A DNA stretch of 64,000 nucleotides from an uncultured Eubacteriales bacterium (GCA_900543915.1 UQTB01000006.1:1-64000), one strand, 5' to 3'; positions 50,529-59,320 are shown, counted from the stretch's first letter. A program made the numbers and translations. Notes: generated by a model not told the origin, from the letters alone.

Positions 50529-50549
50529 GCCTTGAGCAAATGCCGTGTA

Positions 50550-50638
50550 TGGCGGAGGCTGAGGGATTCGAACCCCCGTGGGCTTTCACCCAAACGGTTT
50601 TCAAGACCGCCTCGTTATGACCGCTTCGATAAGCCTCC
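50550..50638 (-). tRNA. tRNA-Ser (anticodon UGA)
   Basis: An 89-nt type II tRNA with CCA encoded. The acceptor stem pairs GGAGGCT with AGCCTCC (discriminator G). The anticodon loop CTTGAAA gives UGA. A long variable arm (TTTGGGTGAAAGCCCAC) and GGTTCGAATCC T-arm are present. Its 3' end is duplicated at 50369. Confidence 0.96.
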
Positions 50639-50699
50639 GGCCAATATATTGTAACCGATTTATGCGCGGAAAGCAAGCGTTTCACTTCAAATTTTTCCG

Positions 50700-51578
50700 C
50701 TATACGTCCTCTTTCAGATGATCCTGAAAGCCCTCGCCGTAAATCTCTTTCGCCCCCGAGACGATCATAAAGGCGCGCGGGTCGGCTTCGCGGACGATAT
50801 CCTTCAGCTTCGGATAGAGATGTTTCTTGATCGCGATCATCACGATCTTTTTTTCCGCATTCGTATAGACGCCGGTTCCGTGAAGATACGTCGCGCCGAT
50901 ATCCAGCGTCTGCAACGCACGTGCGGCGATCTCTTCAAAGTGCTCGCTGACGATATAGACGAGCTTCGCCTCATTCCCGCCGTAAATGACAAAGTCCATG
51001 ACCACGCCGTTGACTAAAATCGCCACCGCCGCATACATCGCGAGCTCGATATCGCAAAAGACGATGCCGGAGATGATCGCGATTGTCAGATCGACGATCA
51101 GAAACAAGGCGCCCGTCTTGATATGCCGGTAGCGGGACCGCAGAATTTTGACGATGATATCCGTTCCCCCCGTCGTACAGCCCATCCGGAAGACGATGCC
51201 CAGCCCCAGCGCAGAGACCGCCCCGCCGAAGAGCGCGGAAAGGAGCAGATCGTCCGTAACCGGAATCAGCGGGCCGAACAGCCAGGCCGCTCCGTCGATG
51301 GACGCAGAGAAGACGATCGTGGCATAGACGGTCGAAAATAAAAATTCTCTTCCGAACTTCCACAATCCGAGCGCCAAAAGCGGAATATTGAGGCAGAATA
51401 CGAGCGTTCCCGTGGGAACGGGGATAAAATTGCCCAAAATGATCGCTATGCCGGATACGCCGCCCGGCGCGAGGTTATGCGGCTCCAAAAATACGGACAG
51501 CCCCGCTCCCCCGATGACGCCGCCCAGCGTGATCATCAGAACCCTTGCGATTTTTTTCCACGTAACTATTTTTTTCAT
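50700..51578 (-). CDS. YitT-family membrane protein
   Basis: A 292-residue YitT/DUF161 protein. Five hydrophobic segments in the first 200 residues contain repeated GGVxGGAGLSVFLEPHNLAPGGVSGIAIIL and GCTTGGTDIIVKIL. A DUF2179 domain closes the protein (YIVSEHFEEIAARAL through RAFMIVSGAKEIYGEGF). Function is not established; membrane transport has been suggested for the family. The ATG follows a TTTACT-17-TAAAAT promoter. Confidence 0.92.
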   Translation of the reverse strand: MKKIVTWKKIARVLMITLGGVIGGAGLSVFLEPHNLAPGGVSGIAIILGNFIPVPTGTLVFCLNIPLLALGLWKFGREFLFSTVYATIVFSASIDGAAWLFGPLIPVTDDLLLSALFGGAVSALGLGIVFRMGCTTGGTDIIVKILRSRYRHIKTGALFLIVDLTIAIISGIVFCDIELAMYAAVAILVNGVVMDFVIYGGNEAKLVYIVSEHFEEIAARALQTLDIGATYLHGTGVYTNAEKKIVMIAIKKHLYPKLKDIVREADPRAFMIVSGAKEIYGEGFQDHLKEDV

Positions 51579-51589
51579 ATTACCCCATC

Positions 51590-51618
51590 ATTTTACCACG
51601 AACGGCGGAAAAAGTAAA
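51590..51618 (-). promoter_or_regulatory. Promoter of the YitT gene
   Basis: TTTACT (51613-51618), 17 bp, TAAAAT (51590-51595), 12 bp before the start codon; the leader must be very short. Confidence 0.68.
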
Positions 51619-51785
51619 CACTTTTGCCCCTTTCTCCCGAGCGCGTTTTGCCGCGCGGAACCGCCCGCCGTTTAAGGTGCATTTTCAGCAGGCACAAGAG
51701 ACAGGAGAGACCTCTCTTATCGGCCGTCCGTTCTGATTTTCGCCCTCTTTTCCCTCCGCTATACCGGCCGCATCTTTTTCGGGCG

Positions 51786-51814
51786 AAAAAAACGCGCCTT
51801 TCAGGGCGCGTTTT
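51786..51814 (-). terminator. Terminator of the alarmone synthetase-exporter operon
   Basis: AAAACGCGCC, CTGAAA loop, GGCGCGTTTTTTT on the minus strand, about 20 bp after the last stop. Confidence 0.85.
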
Positions 51815-51833
51815 AAGTTTTAAAACCTTTCGG

Positions 51834-53645
51834 TCACGATTCAAACTGGCTGTTATAGAGCGAAGCGTAAAAGCCGTCGGCGGCAAGCAGATCGTCGTGC
51901 GAGCCCTGTTCGATGATATTGCCGTCTTTCATCACCAGAATCAGGTCGGCGTTTTTGATGGTGGAAAGCCTGTGCGCGATGACGAAGCTCGTTCTGCCGG
52001 CAGTCAGGCGATCCATTGCGTCCTGAATCAGCTGCTCGGTGCGGGTATCGACGTTGGACGTCGCCTCGTCCAAAATCAGCATGGGGCTGTCCTGTACCAT
52101 GGCGCGGGCGATGGTGAGAAGCTGGCGCTGCCCGCCGGACAGATTGGTATCGTCATCCAGAACCATGTCGTAGCCGCCCGCAAAGGTGCTGATGAAGTGG
52201 TCGGCGTTCGCGGCGCGGCAGGCCTCTTCGATCTCCCCGTCCGTGGCGTCCCGCTTGGCGTAAGCGACGTTCTCGCGGATGGTGCCGTTAAAGAGCCATG
52301 TATCCTGCAGCACCATGCCGAACAGCGACCGCACCGCCTCCCGCTTCACCGAAGAAACGGGGACGCCGTCGATGAGGATCTCCCCTCCGCTCACCTCGTA
52401 AAAGCGCATCAGCAGGTTGACCATCGTGGTCTTGCCCGCCCCCGTGGGACCGACGATCGCCACCTTCTGCCCGGGCTCGATTACGGCGGAAAAGTTGTGG
52501 ATAATCTCCCGATCGGGCGTGTAACCGAACCGCACGTTCCTGAATTCCACCCTTCCGGTGACGTTTTCGATCGCGTCCGGCTTGCCGGTTTCGTCTTCCT
52601 GTTCGGGTTCGTCGAGGAACTCAAACACGCGTTCCGCCGCGGCCGCGGTGGACTGCAGCGTGTTCGCCACCTGCGCGATCTGATTGATGGGATTCTGGAA
52701 CAGGCGCACATAGATGAAAAAGGAGGTGATGATACCGGGTTCCGCGATCCTGCCGTTGATAAACAGCAAAACGCCCACCACCGCGACCGCCACGTAGCCG
52801 AGGTTGGATACGAACGTCATGAGCGGCATCATCAGACCGGACAAAAACTGCGATTTCCAGGCGCTGTTGAACAGATTCCGGTTGGTCCGGTCGAAATCCT
52901 CGCGCACTTTCTGCTCGGCGTTAAACGCCTTGACGACGTTCTGTCCGGCATACGTCTCCTCGATCTTTCCGTTGAGTTCGCCCAGGTAATTTTGCTGGCC
53001 GATAAAGTATTTCTGGGACTTTCCGACGATGAGGAGCATCAGCAACATGCCGAGCGGCACGGTCAGAAGGGCGGTCAGCGCCATTTCCCACCGCGTGACG
53101 AACATCGCGATCAGCACGCCGCCCAGCATGATGACGGAGGAAATCAGCGTGCTCACGCTCTGGTTCAGCGTCTGTCCGATGGTGTCCACGTCGTTGGTCA
53201 CGCGGGAGAGCACGTCTCCGTAGCTGCGCGAATCGAAATATCTGAGCGGCACGTCGTTGATCTTTTTAGCGATCAGCCCGCGCATCCGTTTGGAAGTCTT
53301 CTGATTGACGCCTGCCATCAGGAAGGACTGAACGTAATTCAAAAGAAAGGTCGCGCCGTAAAAGATCACGAGCGTGACGCCGATCCGGCCGACCTCGCCC
53401 ATATCGATGGGAATGCCGAACACCGCCACGAAGATCTCGTTCGTAATATCGTTGATATAGCCGGGCGCCAGCACGCTCAGCACAGTCGCCGCCGCCGAAA
53501 ACAGCAGCGCCAGGATAATCGCGGGATACTGCGGCTTTAAAAAGAGCACCAGCCGCTTGATGGAAGCCTTGAAATTCTTGGGCTTTTCAAATCCGCCCCG
53601 CCCCATGGGGCCGCCCGCGGGGCGCATGGGTCTTCTTTCGCTCAT
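51834..53645 (-). CDS. ABC exporter half-transporter, canonical ATPase subunit
   Basis: A 603-residue exporter subunit: a basic, Gly-rich tail at the N-terminus (about 35 residues), six membrane helices, then an ATPase with Walker A GPTGAGKTT, signature LSGGQRQLL, Walker B MLILDE and switch VIAHRLSTI, all canonical. It is the active partner of 53642-55372, overlapping it by 4 bp. Export of a drug or peptide is likely given the MarR regulator. Confidence 0.93.
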   Translation of the reverse strand: MSERRPMRPAGGPMGRGGFEKPKNFKASIKRLVLFLKPQYPAIILALLFSAAATVLSVLAPGYINDITNEIFVAVFGIPIDMGEVGRIGVTLVIFYGATFLLNYVQSFLMAGVNQKTSKRMRGLIAKKINDVPLRYFDSRSYGDVLSRVTNDVDTIGQTLNQSVSTLISSVIMLGGVLIAMFVTRWEMALTALLTVPLGMLLMLLIVGKSQKYFIGQQNYLGELNGKIEETYAGQNVVKAFNAEQKVREDFDRTNRNLFNSAWKSQFLSGLMMPLMTFVSNLGYVAVAVVGVLLFINGRIAEPGIITSFFIYVRLFQNPINQIAQVANTLQSTAAAAERVFEFLDEPEQEDETGKPDAIENVTGRVEFRNVRFGYTPDREIIHNFSAVIEPGQKVAIVGPTGAGKTTMVNLLMRFYEVSGGEILIDGVPVSSVKREAVRSLFGMVLQDTWLFNGTIRENVAYAKRDATDGEIEEACRAANADHFISTFAGGYDMVLDDDTNLSGGQRQLLTIARAMVQDSPMLILDEATSNVDTRTEQLIQDAMDRLTAGRTSFVIAHRLSTIKNADLILVMKDGNIIEQGSHDDLLAADGFYASLYNSQFES

Positions 53646-55372
53646 AAGCCGAGTTCCTCCTTGGAGAGCTGAGAAAGCGCGATCTCCCGATAGACCGGGC
53701 AGGTTTTCAGGAGCTCCTCGTGCGTTCCCTGTCCGACGGCGACGCCGCGGTCCAGCACGATGATGAGATCCGCGTCGCGGATGGTGCCGATGCGCTGCGC
53801 GACGATGAGGGACGTCGCGTTCTTCGTATACTCCTTGAGCCGGCTGCGCACTTCGCGGTCGGTCTTATAGTCCAGCGCGGAAAAGGAATCGTCGAAGATG
53901 AAGATTTCCGGGTCGATGGCGGCCGCCCGCGCAATGGAGAGACGCTGCTTCTGCCCGCCGGAGACGTTCTTTCCTCCCTGCGAGATGTGGGAATCATACC
54001 CCTCTTCCATCTGCTCGACGAACTCGGAGGCCATGGCGACTTCTGCCGCGGAACGGATTTTCTGATCGTCCGTCACGCCGCCGTAACCGATGTTGGAGGC
54101 CACCGTGCCCGAAAAGAGCGTGCCCTTCTGCGGGACGTAGCCGATCCGCGCGCGCAGATCGGCCTGCCGGACCTCTCTGACGTTCACGCCGTCCACCAGC
54201 ACTTCCCCTTCCGTCGCGTCGTAAAAGCGCGGGATCAGGTTGACGAGCGTGGATTTTCCCGAGCCCGTCGCCCCGATAAACGCCACGGTATCCCCCTGCT
54301 TTGCGCGGAAAGAGATATCTTTCAGCACGTAGCCGTCCGCATCCGGATAGCGGAAGGAGACGTTTTTCATCTCCACCGTCGCCCGTTCGGTAAAGGGCTT
54401 CGGCTCGGCGGGTTCCCCGATCCTGTTCTCCGTCTCCAGCACCTCGTTGATGCGCTTTGCGGAAACGCTCGCGCGCGGAAGCATGATAAACAGCATGGTC
54501 AGCATCATAAACGCCATTAAAACCTGCATCGCCAGCATGGAAAAGGCGGTCATCGTCGCGAAGTCCAGCGAGCCCTCGTTGATGAGGGAAGCGCCCAGCC
54601 AGTAGATCGCCAGCGTGATGCCGTTCATGACGAGCATCATAAACGGGCTCATCAGCCCCATCACGCGGTTGGTGAAGAGGTTGACGCGCGTGACTTCCTC
54701 GTTTACCTTGCCGAACTTCTCCTCCTGATACTGTTCCGCGTTGTAGGCGCGCACCACGCGGAGACCGGTCAGGTTTTCGCGGGTCACGCCGTTCAGCCGG
54801 TCGGTCAGCCGCTGAATGAGCTTGAACTTGGGCATGACGATGACGAATATCGTGATCAGAACCGCCACCAGCACGCACAGGGCGACGGCGGTCGCCGCCG
54901 TCAGCGTCGCGCTCGTAGCCTGGATCCGGAAGATCGCCCATATCGCCGTGATGGGCGCGGAGATCGCCATGCGGAGAATCATCACCACCGCCATCTGCAC
55001 CTGCTGGATATCGTTGGTCGAACGCGTAATCAGGCTGGGCGTGGAAAAACGGTTGATCTCTTCAAAGGAAAAAGAGACGACTTTTCTGTACACGTCCCCC
55101 CTGAGAGAATACGAAAAATGGGCGGATACGTAAGCGGCGATAAAGCCGATCGCCATAGAGCACGCCATGCTTCCCAGCGCGAGGAGCAGCATCGTGCCGC
55201 CGATGGAAAGAACGGAGCCGACCGTCGCGCCCTCGTTCGTGATTTCGCTGATGATATTCGCGGAGTAGGTGGGGAGTTCCAGGTCGAACCACACCTGCGC
55301 CACGGTAAGCCCCAGGATGAGCGCGGTCAAAATCCAATCCACGGGTCGGAACCGCTTTAACAGCTTAATCAT
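53642..55372 (-). CDS. ABC exporter half-transporter, degenerate ATPase subunit
   Basis: A 576-residue exporter subunit with six membrane helices and an ATPase domain: Walker A GATGSGKST, signature VSGGQKQRL. Walker B ends IFIFDDS (Asp instead of Glu) and the switch reads VAQRIGTI (Gln instead of His), so this is the non-catalytic half. Its ATG overlaps the marR stop; its stop overlaps the partner's ATG. Confidence 0.93.
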   Translation of the reverse strand: MIKLLKRFRPVDWILTALILGLTVAQVWFDLELPTYSANIISEITNEGATVGSVLSIGGTMLLLALGSMACSMAIGFIAAYVSAHFSYSLRGDVYRKVVSFSFEEINRFSTPSLITRSTNDIQQVQMAVVMILRMAISAPITAIWAIFRIQATSATLTAATAVALCVLVAVLITIFVIVMPKFKLIQRLTDRLNGVTRENLTGLRVVRAYNAEQYQEEKFGKVNEEVTRVNLFTNRVMGLMSPFMMLVMNGITLAIYWLGASLINEGSLDFATMTAFSMLAMQVLMAFMMLTMLFIMLPRASVSAKRINEVLETENRIGEPAEPKPFTERATVEMKNVSFRYPDADGYVLKDISFRAKQGDTVAFIGATGSGKSTLVNLIPRFYDATEGEVLVDGVNVREVRQADLRARIGYVPQKGTLFSGTVASNIGYGGVTDDQKIRSAAEVAMASEFVEQMEEGYDSHISQGGKNVSGGQKQRLSIARAAAIDPEIFIFDDSFSALDYKTDREVRSRLKEYTKNATSLIVAQRIGTIRDADLIIVLDRGVAVGQGTHEELLKTCPVYREIALSQLSKEELGL

Positions 55373-55818
55373 AAGACCTCCTTTTTGATTTTATCCATTT
55401 CCTCTCTCATCCCCTCTGCAAAACGGCTGTTCAGATCGAACAGCGCGGTTTTTTCCGCTTCGGTAAAGCGCGCCAGCACCCGCTGAAAAAAGCCGGTGAC
55501 TGCGCGGTCAAACTCGTAAAAGCACTTTTCTCCCCGTTCGGTCAGGCGCACGGTCACGTTGCGGCGGTCGGCGGAATCCGCCTCGCGCACCACATACCCC
55601 TTTTCTTCGAGCGACCGCACCGTGCGCGACACGGCCGGAAGAGATACGTCCATCCATTCCGCCAGCACCGAAATGCCGGCGCCGTTCTTCTCGCAGAAAT
55701 GCACCGCCCCCAGCAGCTCGAATTCCCCCTGCGAGAAATCCCGCCGCAGTACCGCCACGCCCAGCAGGCGGTGCAGCTTGCGCATTTCAAAAAACAAGCC
55801 GGGCGCGGGCGCTTTCAT
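55369..55818 (-). CDS. MarR-family transcriptional regulator
   Basis: A 149-residue winged-helix regulator. The DNA-binding core is VLAEWMDVSLPAVSRTVRSLEEKGYVVREADSADRRNVTVRLTERG, with the wing Asp-Arg-Arg. MarR proteins usually repress a neighbouring exporter and release on binding its substrate. An imperfect palindrome before the operon (56541-56560) is a likely site. It overlaps the genes on either side by 4 bp. Confidence 0.92.
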   Translation of the reverse strand: MKAPAPGLFFEMRKLHRLLGVAVLRRDFSQGEFELLGAVHFCEKNGAGISVLAEWMDVSLPAVSRTVRSLEEKGYVVREADSADRRNVTVRLTERGEKCFYEFDRAVTGFFQRVLARFTEAEKTALFDLNSRFAEGMREEMDKIKKEVL

Positions 55819-56522
55819 TGCCGATCCCCCTCCCCCGTCAGTTTATGGCGGATACTCTGCATGCGCACGTCCAGACAGGTGATCTGATCGGCGCAGGCTT
55901 TCAGCTCCGCCGAGATCTCGGCGGCGTTCGCGATCTCTTTTTTGTATTTCAGCTGATGCTCTAAGCTCGCCCAGAAATCCATGGCGATGGTGCGGATCTG
56001 CACCTCCACCCGCTGCAAATGCTTCTGGTCGGAGTAGTAGACGGGCACGGAAACGATGAGGTGAAGGCTCCGGTACCCGTTTTCTTTGGGCGAAGCGATG
56101 TAATCGCGCACGTCCAGCACCTCGATGTCGTCCTGCATGCCGAGCATGCTCGCGACCTCGTAAATATCCTCGATAAACGCGCAGATCACGCGCACGCCCG
56201 CGACGTCGTTCAGGTTGTCGCGGATGGATTCGCACGTCAGGGGCAGCCCCTTGCGCATCAGCTTTTCGGCGATGCTCCTGGGCTTTTTCAGGCGGGACTT
56301 GATGCTCTGAATGGGCGTGCGCTCTTTCAGCACGCTGAATTCCTCGTTGAGGATCTCGAGACGCGTCTTCAGCGTGCTCATCGCGGAGCTGTAGCGGAAC
56401 ATCAGCTCTTTGAATGAAACGACCTCTTCCAATATATTCGGAACGGCCTCTTCCTGCGCCTCCGGTATCCCCGCTTCCCTGACAAATTCGATCGCGTTGA
56501 TGATGGTCTTTCCTTCTTCCAT
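55815..56522 (-). CDS. Small alarmone synthetase (RelP/RelQ-like)
   Basis: A 235-residue single-domain RelA/SpoT protein. The synthetase core shows RSIAEKLMRKG, IRDNLNDVAGVRVICAFIEDIYEVA, YIASPKENGYRSLHLIVSVPV and VEVQIRTIAMDFWASLEHQLKYKK, with the conserved R-D and E-V-Q-I-R-T residues for GDP and ATP. No HD hydrolase or ACT domain is present, so it should make (p)ppGpp but not break it. AAGGA precedes the ATG at 56522. First gene of an operon with marR and an exporter, an unusual setting. Confidence 0.92.
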   Translation of the reverse strand: MEEGKTIINAIEFVREAGIPEAQEEAVPNILEEVVSFKELMFRYSSAMSTLKTRLEILNEEFSVLKERTPIQSIKSRLKKPRSIAEKLMRKGLPLTCESIRDNLNDVAGVRVICAFIEDIYEVASMLGMQDDIEVLDVRDYIASPKENGYRSLHLIVSVPVYYSDQKHLQRVEVQIRTIAMDFWASLEHQLKYKKEIANAAEISAELKACADQITCLDVRMQSIRHKLTGEGDRQ

Positions 56523-56540
56523 ACTTTTTCCTTTTAACAA

Positions 56541-56598
56541 TTAACCAAGTGAATGCTTAACGTTGTTCAGTATATCATATCGAAATCCTGGTTGTCAA
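56541..56598 (-). promoter_or_regulatory. Promoter and MarR-like operator of the alarmone operon
   Basis: TTGACA (56593-56598), 18 bp, TATACT (56569-56574). Between the expected start site and the gene lies TTAACCAAGTGAATGCTTAA (56541-56560), an imperfect palindrome of the TTAAnCA(n6)TGnTTAA form, well placed for repression by the MarR protein in the operon. Confidence 0.68.
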
Positions 56599-56626
56599 AC
56601 GTTTCAAGGGGAAAAACGGCGAAAAA

Positions 56627-56655
56627 AAAGAGGAGATGTTTTCTCCTCTTTCGTT
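56627..56655 (-). terminator. Terminator of the aspartyl-tRNA synthetase gene
   Basis: AAAGAGGAG, short A-rich loop, CTCCTCTTTTTTTT on the minus strand right after the stop. Confidence 0.85.
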
Positions 56656-56663
56656 TTTTCCGG

Positions 56664-58001
56664 TCAGGGCGTGACGCGGTTGATATCCCGCGGGAACAGG
56701 CTGGCGCAGCGCACGTTCCTGAACCCCAGAAGGTTCATCGTGAGGCGCTCCAGCCCGAGCCCCAGTCCGCCGTGCGGGGGCACGCCGTATTTATGCAGCA
56801 TCAGATAGCTCTCGAAATCGTCCGGATTCATGCCGCGCGCGCGCATCTTCGCGACCTGTTCGCCGTAATCGTGAATGCGCTGGCCGCCCGTCGTGACCTC
56901 CATTCCGCGGAACAGCAGGTCGAACGACAGCGTGTAAGCGGGATCGGCGGGATCGTCCATCGCGTAGAAGGGGCGTTTCGCCGAAGGATAGTGCGTCACG
57001 AAAATAAACTCGCTGCCGAATTCCTTTTCGGCGTACTGGCACATCAGCTGCTCCTCTTCCGGCTCGAAGTCGTTGAAATCCGTGATATTTTTCCTGTACT
57101 TCTCGGTGATGATCTTCTTTGCGTCCATGAACTTGATGCACGGGATCTCGTCGATCACGGGGATCTTCGCGCCGAGCAGCGCAACTTCCTTCGCGTACTC
57201 CGTGCGCAAAAGCTCCATGATGTATTTGAGCGCCCCCGTCTCCATGTTCATGATATCGGTGAAGCTGTCGATGAACCCCATCTCGAAATCCATGGAGATG
57301 TACTCGTTCAGGTGGCGGGACGTATCGTGGTGCTCCGCCCGGAACACAGGTCCGATCTCGAACACGCGCTCGAAGACGGAGACCATCGTCTGCTTGTAAA
57401 ACTGCGGGCTCTGCGCCAGAAATACCTGTTTGCCGAAATAGTCCAGCTTAAAGATATTGGCGCCGCCCTCCGCGCCCGCGAAGTTGATCTTGGGCGTGCG
57501 GATCTCCGTAAAATCGTTCTTCTGCAAAAATTCGCGGAATCCCCGCGCGATTCCCTCCTGGATCTTGAAAATCGCCCGCTCTCTGGGGTTTCTCAGCGTA
57601 ATGGGGCGGTAATTCAAATTGGTGTCCAAAGGCACGTTGTCGAGCTGCTTTTTGTTGATGACGATGGGCATCTGCTCCGCGGGAGAAGAGAGCACTTTCA
57701 GGTCGTGAATCTGAATCTCGAACCGGTCGTTCCCCGCGCGGTCCTTGCTGCCGACCACCTTGCCCGTCACGCGGACGGTGCAGCCCTCCACGATATCGTC
57801 TCTCCACCTGAAATCCGAAAACTCGGGCGAATACACGCACTGCACCTCGTCGCGCATGGTGCGCAGGATCACAAAGGAAAACCCCGTCATCTCGCGGATA
57901 CGGTGAATGAACCCGTCGACGGAAACGACGCCGTCCGCATGCTCCTTCAGCTGATCGACCGCGACGGTGGACGGCACGATGACCCCGTTGATTTTTTCCA
58001 T
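56664..58001 (-). CDS. aspS: Aspartate--tRNA ligase, archaeal type
   Basis: A 445-residue class IIb synthetase. The N-terminal OB-fold (about 25-105, VDGFIHRIREMTGFSFVILRT) is followed by the catalytic domain: motif 2 FRAEHHDTSRHLNEYISMDFE and motif 3 GLGLGLERLTMNLLG. The protein has neither the GAD insertion nor the length (about 590) of bacterial AspRS and matches the short archaeal/eukaryal form found in some Clostridia, often non-discriminating and able to charge tRNA-Asn. An ATG at 58001 is preferred over a GTG three codons earlier. A hairpin (58018-58036) lies just before the ribosome site. Confidence 0.92.
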   Translation of the reverse strand: MEKINGVIVPSTVAVDQLKEHADGVVSVDGFIHRIREMTGFSFVILRTMRDEVQCVYSPEFSDFRWRDDIVEGCTVRVTGKVVGSKDRAGNDRFEIQIHDLKVLSSPAEQMPIVINKKQLDNVPLDTNLNYRPITLRNPRERAIFKIQEGIARGFREFLQKNDFTEIRTPKINFAGAEGGANIFKLDYFGKQVFLAQSPQFYKQTMVSVFERVFEIGPVFRAEHHDTSRHLNEYISMDFEMGFIDSFTDIMNMETGALKYIMELLRTEYAKEVALLGAKIPVIDEIPCIKFMDAKKIITEKYRKNITDFNDFEPEEEQLMCQYAEKEFGSEFIFVTHYPSAKRPFYAMDDPADPAYTLSFDLLFRGMEVTTGGQRIHDYGEQVAKMRARGMNPDDFESYLMLHKYGVPPHGGLGLGLERLTMNLLGFRNVRCASLFPRDINRVTP

Positions 58002-58109
58002 AAAAAACACATCCCTTCGCCGCGCAACAGCGCGGCATTTTTCTTACGGATTTATTTTACACTTTCTCGCCGCTTTTGGCAAGTATTTGAACCCCGCTTT
58101 CGGCAAAAG

Positions 58110-59123
58110 TCACTCCATATCGGGGTCTTTCCAGCCGGATACTTTCCCCATCACGTACGTGCCGTCGCAGAATAGATCCACCCAGTAGCGCGTCTTCTCC
58201 TCCCCCATCAGCTCGCCGTTCTCGTTGCAGCCGTCCCCGCACATGACGAGGGGATAACCGTAAAGCCCTTCGATTGCGGGCGAAGCGCCGACCGCCAGCT
58301 TGCTGAAGACGATCATCCCGCGGTCCCCCGCCTTCCACGTATCCTTGGGAAAATTGACGAGAATCATCTGCGTGAAATCGCGCGGCTCGGAATAGAGATA
58401 GATCTGATCGGGCTCCGCGTCCAGTATGGGCGAGCCGGCGGAGACCTGTACGATCTCCATCGCGCTGTTCAGCCCCGCGATCGCGCCGGAGAGCTCGCTC
58501 TCGGTCACGAATCCCGCAATGTCTTCCGCCGTCGCATAACCGCTCAGATCGTCCGCCGTGGCGTAACCTGTCAGCTCCTCTTTGGTCGCAAGCGCCGAAA
58601 GTTCGCTCTTTTGCGCGTACTGCTCCAGCTGCGACTCCTTCACGTATTCCGAAAGGTCGGGCGCCGCCGCTCCTCCCAGCTTTTCCTCCACAAACGCTTC
58701 CATTTCGGCGCGCTTTACGTAGCCCGCCAGCTGTTTTTCCACCAATGCCATAAAATCCTCCCTCGTTTCGTATTCCGCCCCCGTCAGCGAAGGGAGCACG
58801 TCCAGCGTAAAGACCTCCGTCTGAAAGACGAAGTCCTCTCCCTCGAACACGACCTGCATTCTGAGCGGCCCCGCGACCGCGGTCTGCTTTTTGTCGATCT
58901 TCCAGTCAAACCGGACGGCCGTTTCGTCCGCGCTCTTTTGCAGGGGCACTTTTTCCGCGTACCAGTCCGACCGCAGGAATTTCATGAAAGCGGAAGCGGC
59001 GGAGAGATCCAGCGCCCCGTATGCGCGCGCGCATTCAAAGGTGATCGTATCTCCGCCGTCATCCCCGCGAAATACCCGGACCGGAGGCAGCTTTACCGTT
59101 TTTTCATTGATATTTGCCGTCAT
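58110..59123 (-). CDS. Phage baseplate BppU-like protein, isolated
   Basis: A 337-residue protein. Residues 1-125 look like the BppU N-terminal domain of phage baseplates (VRVFRGDDGGDTITFECAR, MKFLRSDWYAEKVPL, MQVVFEGEDFVFQTEVFTLDVLPSL). Then comes a helical neck with repeated units (SEYVKESQLEQYAQKSELS, GYATADDLSGYATAEDIAG), which normally trimerises. The C-terminal 110 residues form an unknown domain (YLYSEPRDFTQMILVNFP through VSGWKDPDME). AAGGAG precedes the ATG. No other phage structural genes lie nearby. It may be a domesticated tail protein or a lone remnant with an intact frame. Confidence 0.78.
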   Translation of the reverse strand: MTANINEKTVKLPPVRVFRGDDGGDTITFECARAYGALDLSAASAFMKFLRSDWYAEKVPLQKSADETAVRFDWKIDKKQTAVAGPLRMQVVFEGEDFVFQTEVFTLDVLPSLTGAEYETREDFMALVEKQLAGYVKRAEMEAFVEEKLGGAAAPDLSEYVKESQLEQYAQKSELSALATKEELTGYATADDLSGYATAEDIAGFVTESELSGAIAGLNSAMEIVQVSAGSPILDAEPDQIYLYSEPRDFTQMILVNFPKDTWKAGDRGMIVFSKLAVGASPAIEGLYGYPLVMCGDGCNENGELMGEEKTRYWVDLFCDGTYVMGKVSGWKDPDME

Positions 59124-59320
59124 ATAAAACTCCTTTCCGGCGCCTGCCCGTGTCGGCGCCTTACCCTTACAGTATAACGCCTTTTTTCCCCGCCGCAAGG
59201 GGGATATGACAGCCGGAAGGAAAAAAACCGAATTTTTGTCCGACAGCCGCTGCGGATGCGCGCAAAAAAAACGCCGGTGCGGCCGGCGGATATGCGTAAA
59301 CAGGCTGTCAGGCGGGTGAA

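Larger units (their letters stand above)
50012..50549. other. Non-coding scar with attachment-site copy
   Basis: Contains an inverted-repeat terminator (CAGGAGACGGC/GCCGTCTCCTG, 50316-50342), a copy of the tRNA-Ser 3' end (50369-50389) and a strong bidirectional terminator (50478-50528). I see no gene. Confidence 0.6.

Noticed and set aside
50026..50593. Short frames around the tRNA-Ser gene
   Set aside because: They run through the tRNA, terminators and att copy and have no ribosome site or recognisable product.
51624..53540. Plus-strand frame of 638 codons opposite the second exporter
   Set aside because: The minus strand has all ABC motifs; the plus frame is His/Asp/Arg-rich with no domain.
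58002..58110. T-box leader before the aspartyl-tRNA synthetase
   Set aside because: The leader is too short and lacks the T-box sequence and specifier stem; only a small hairpin lies before the ribosome site.
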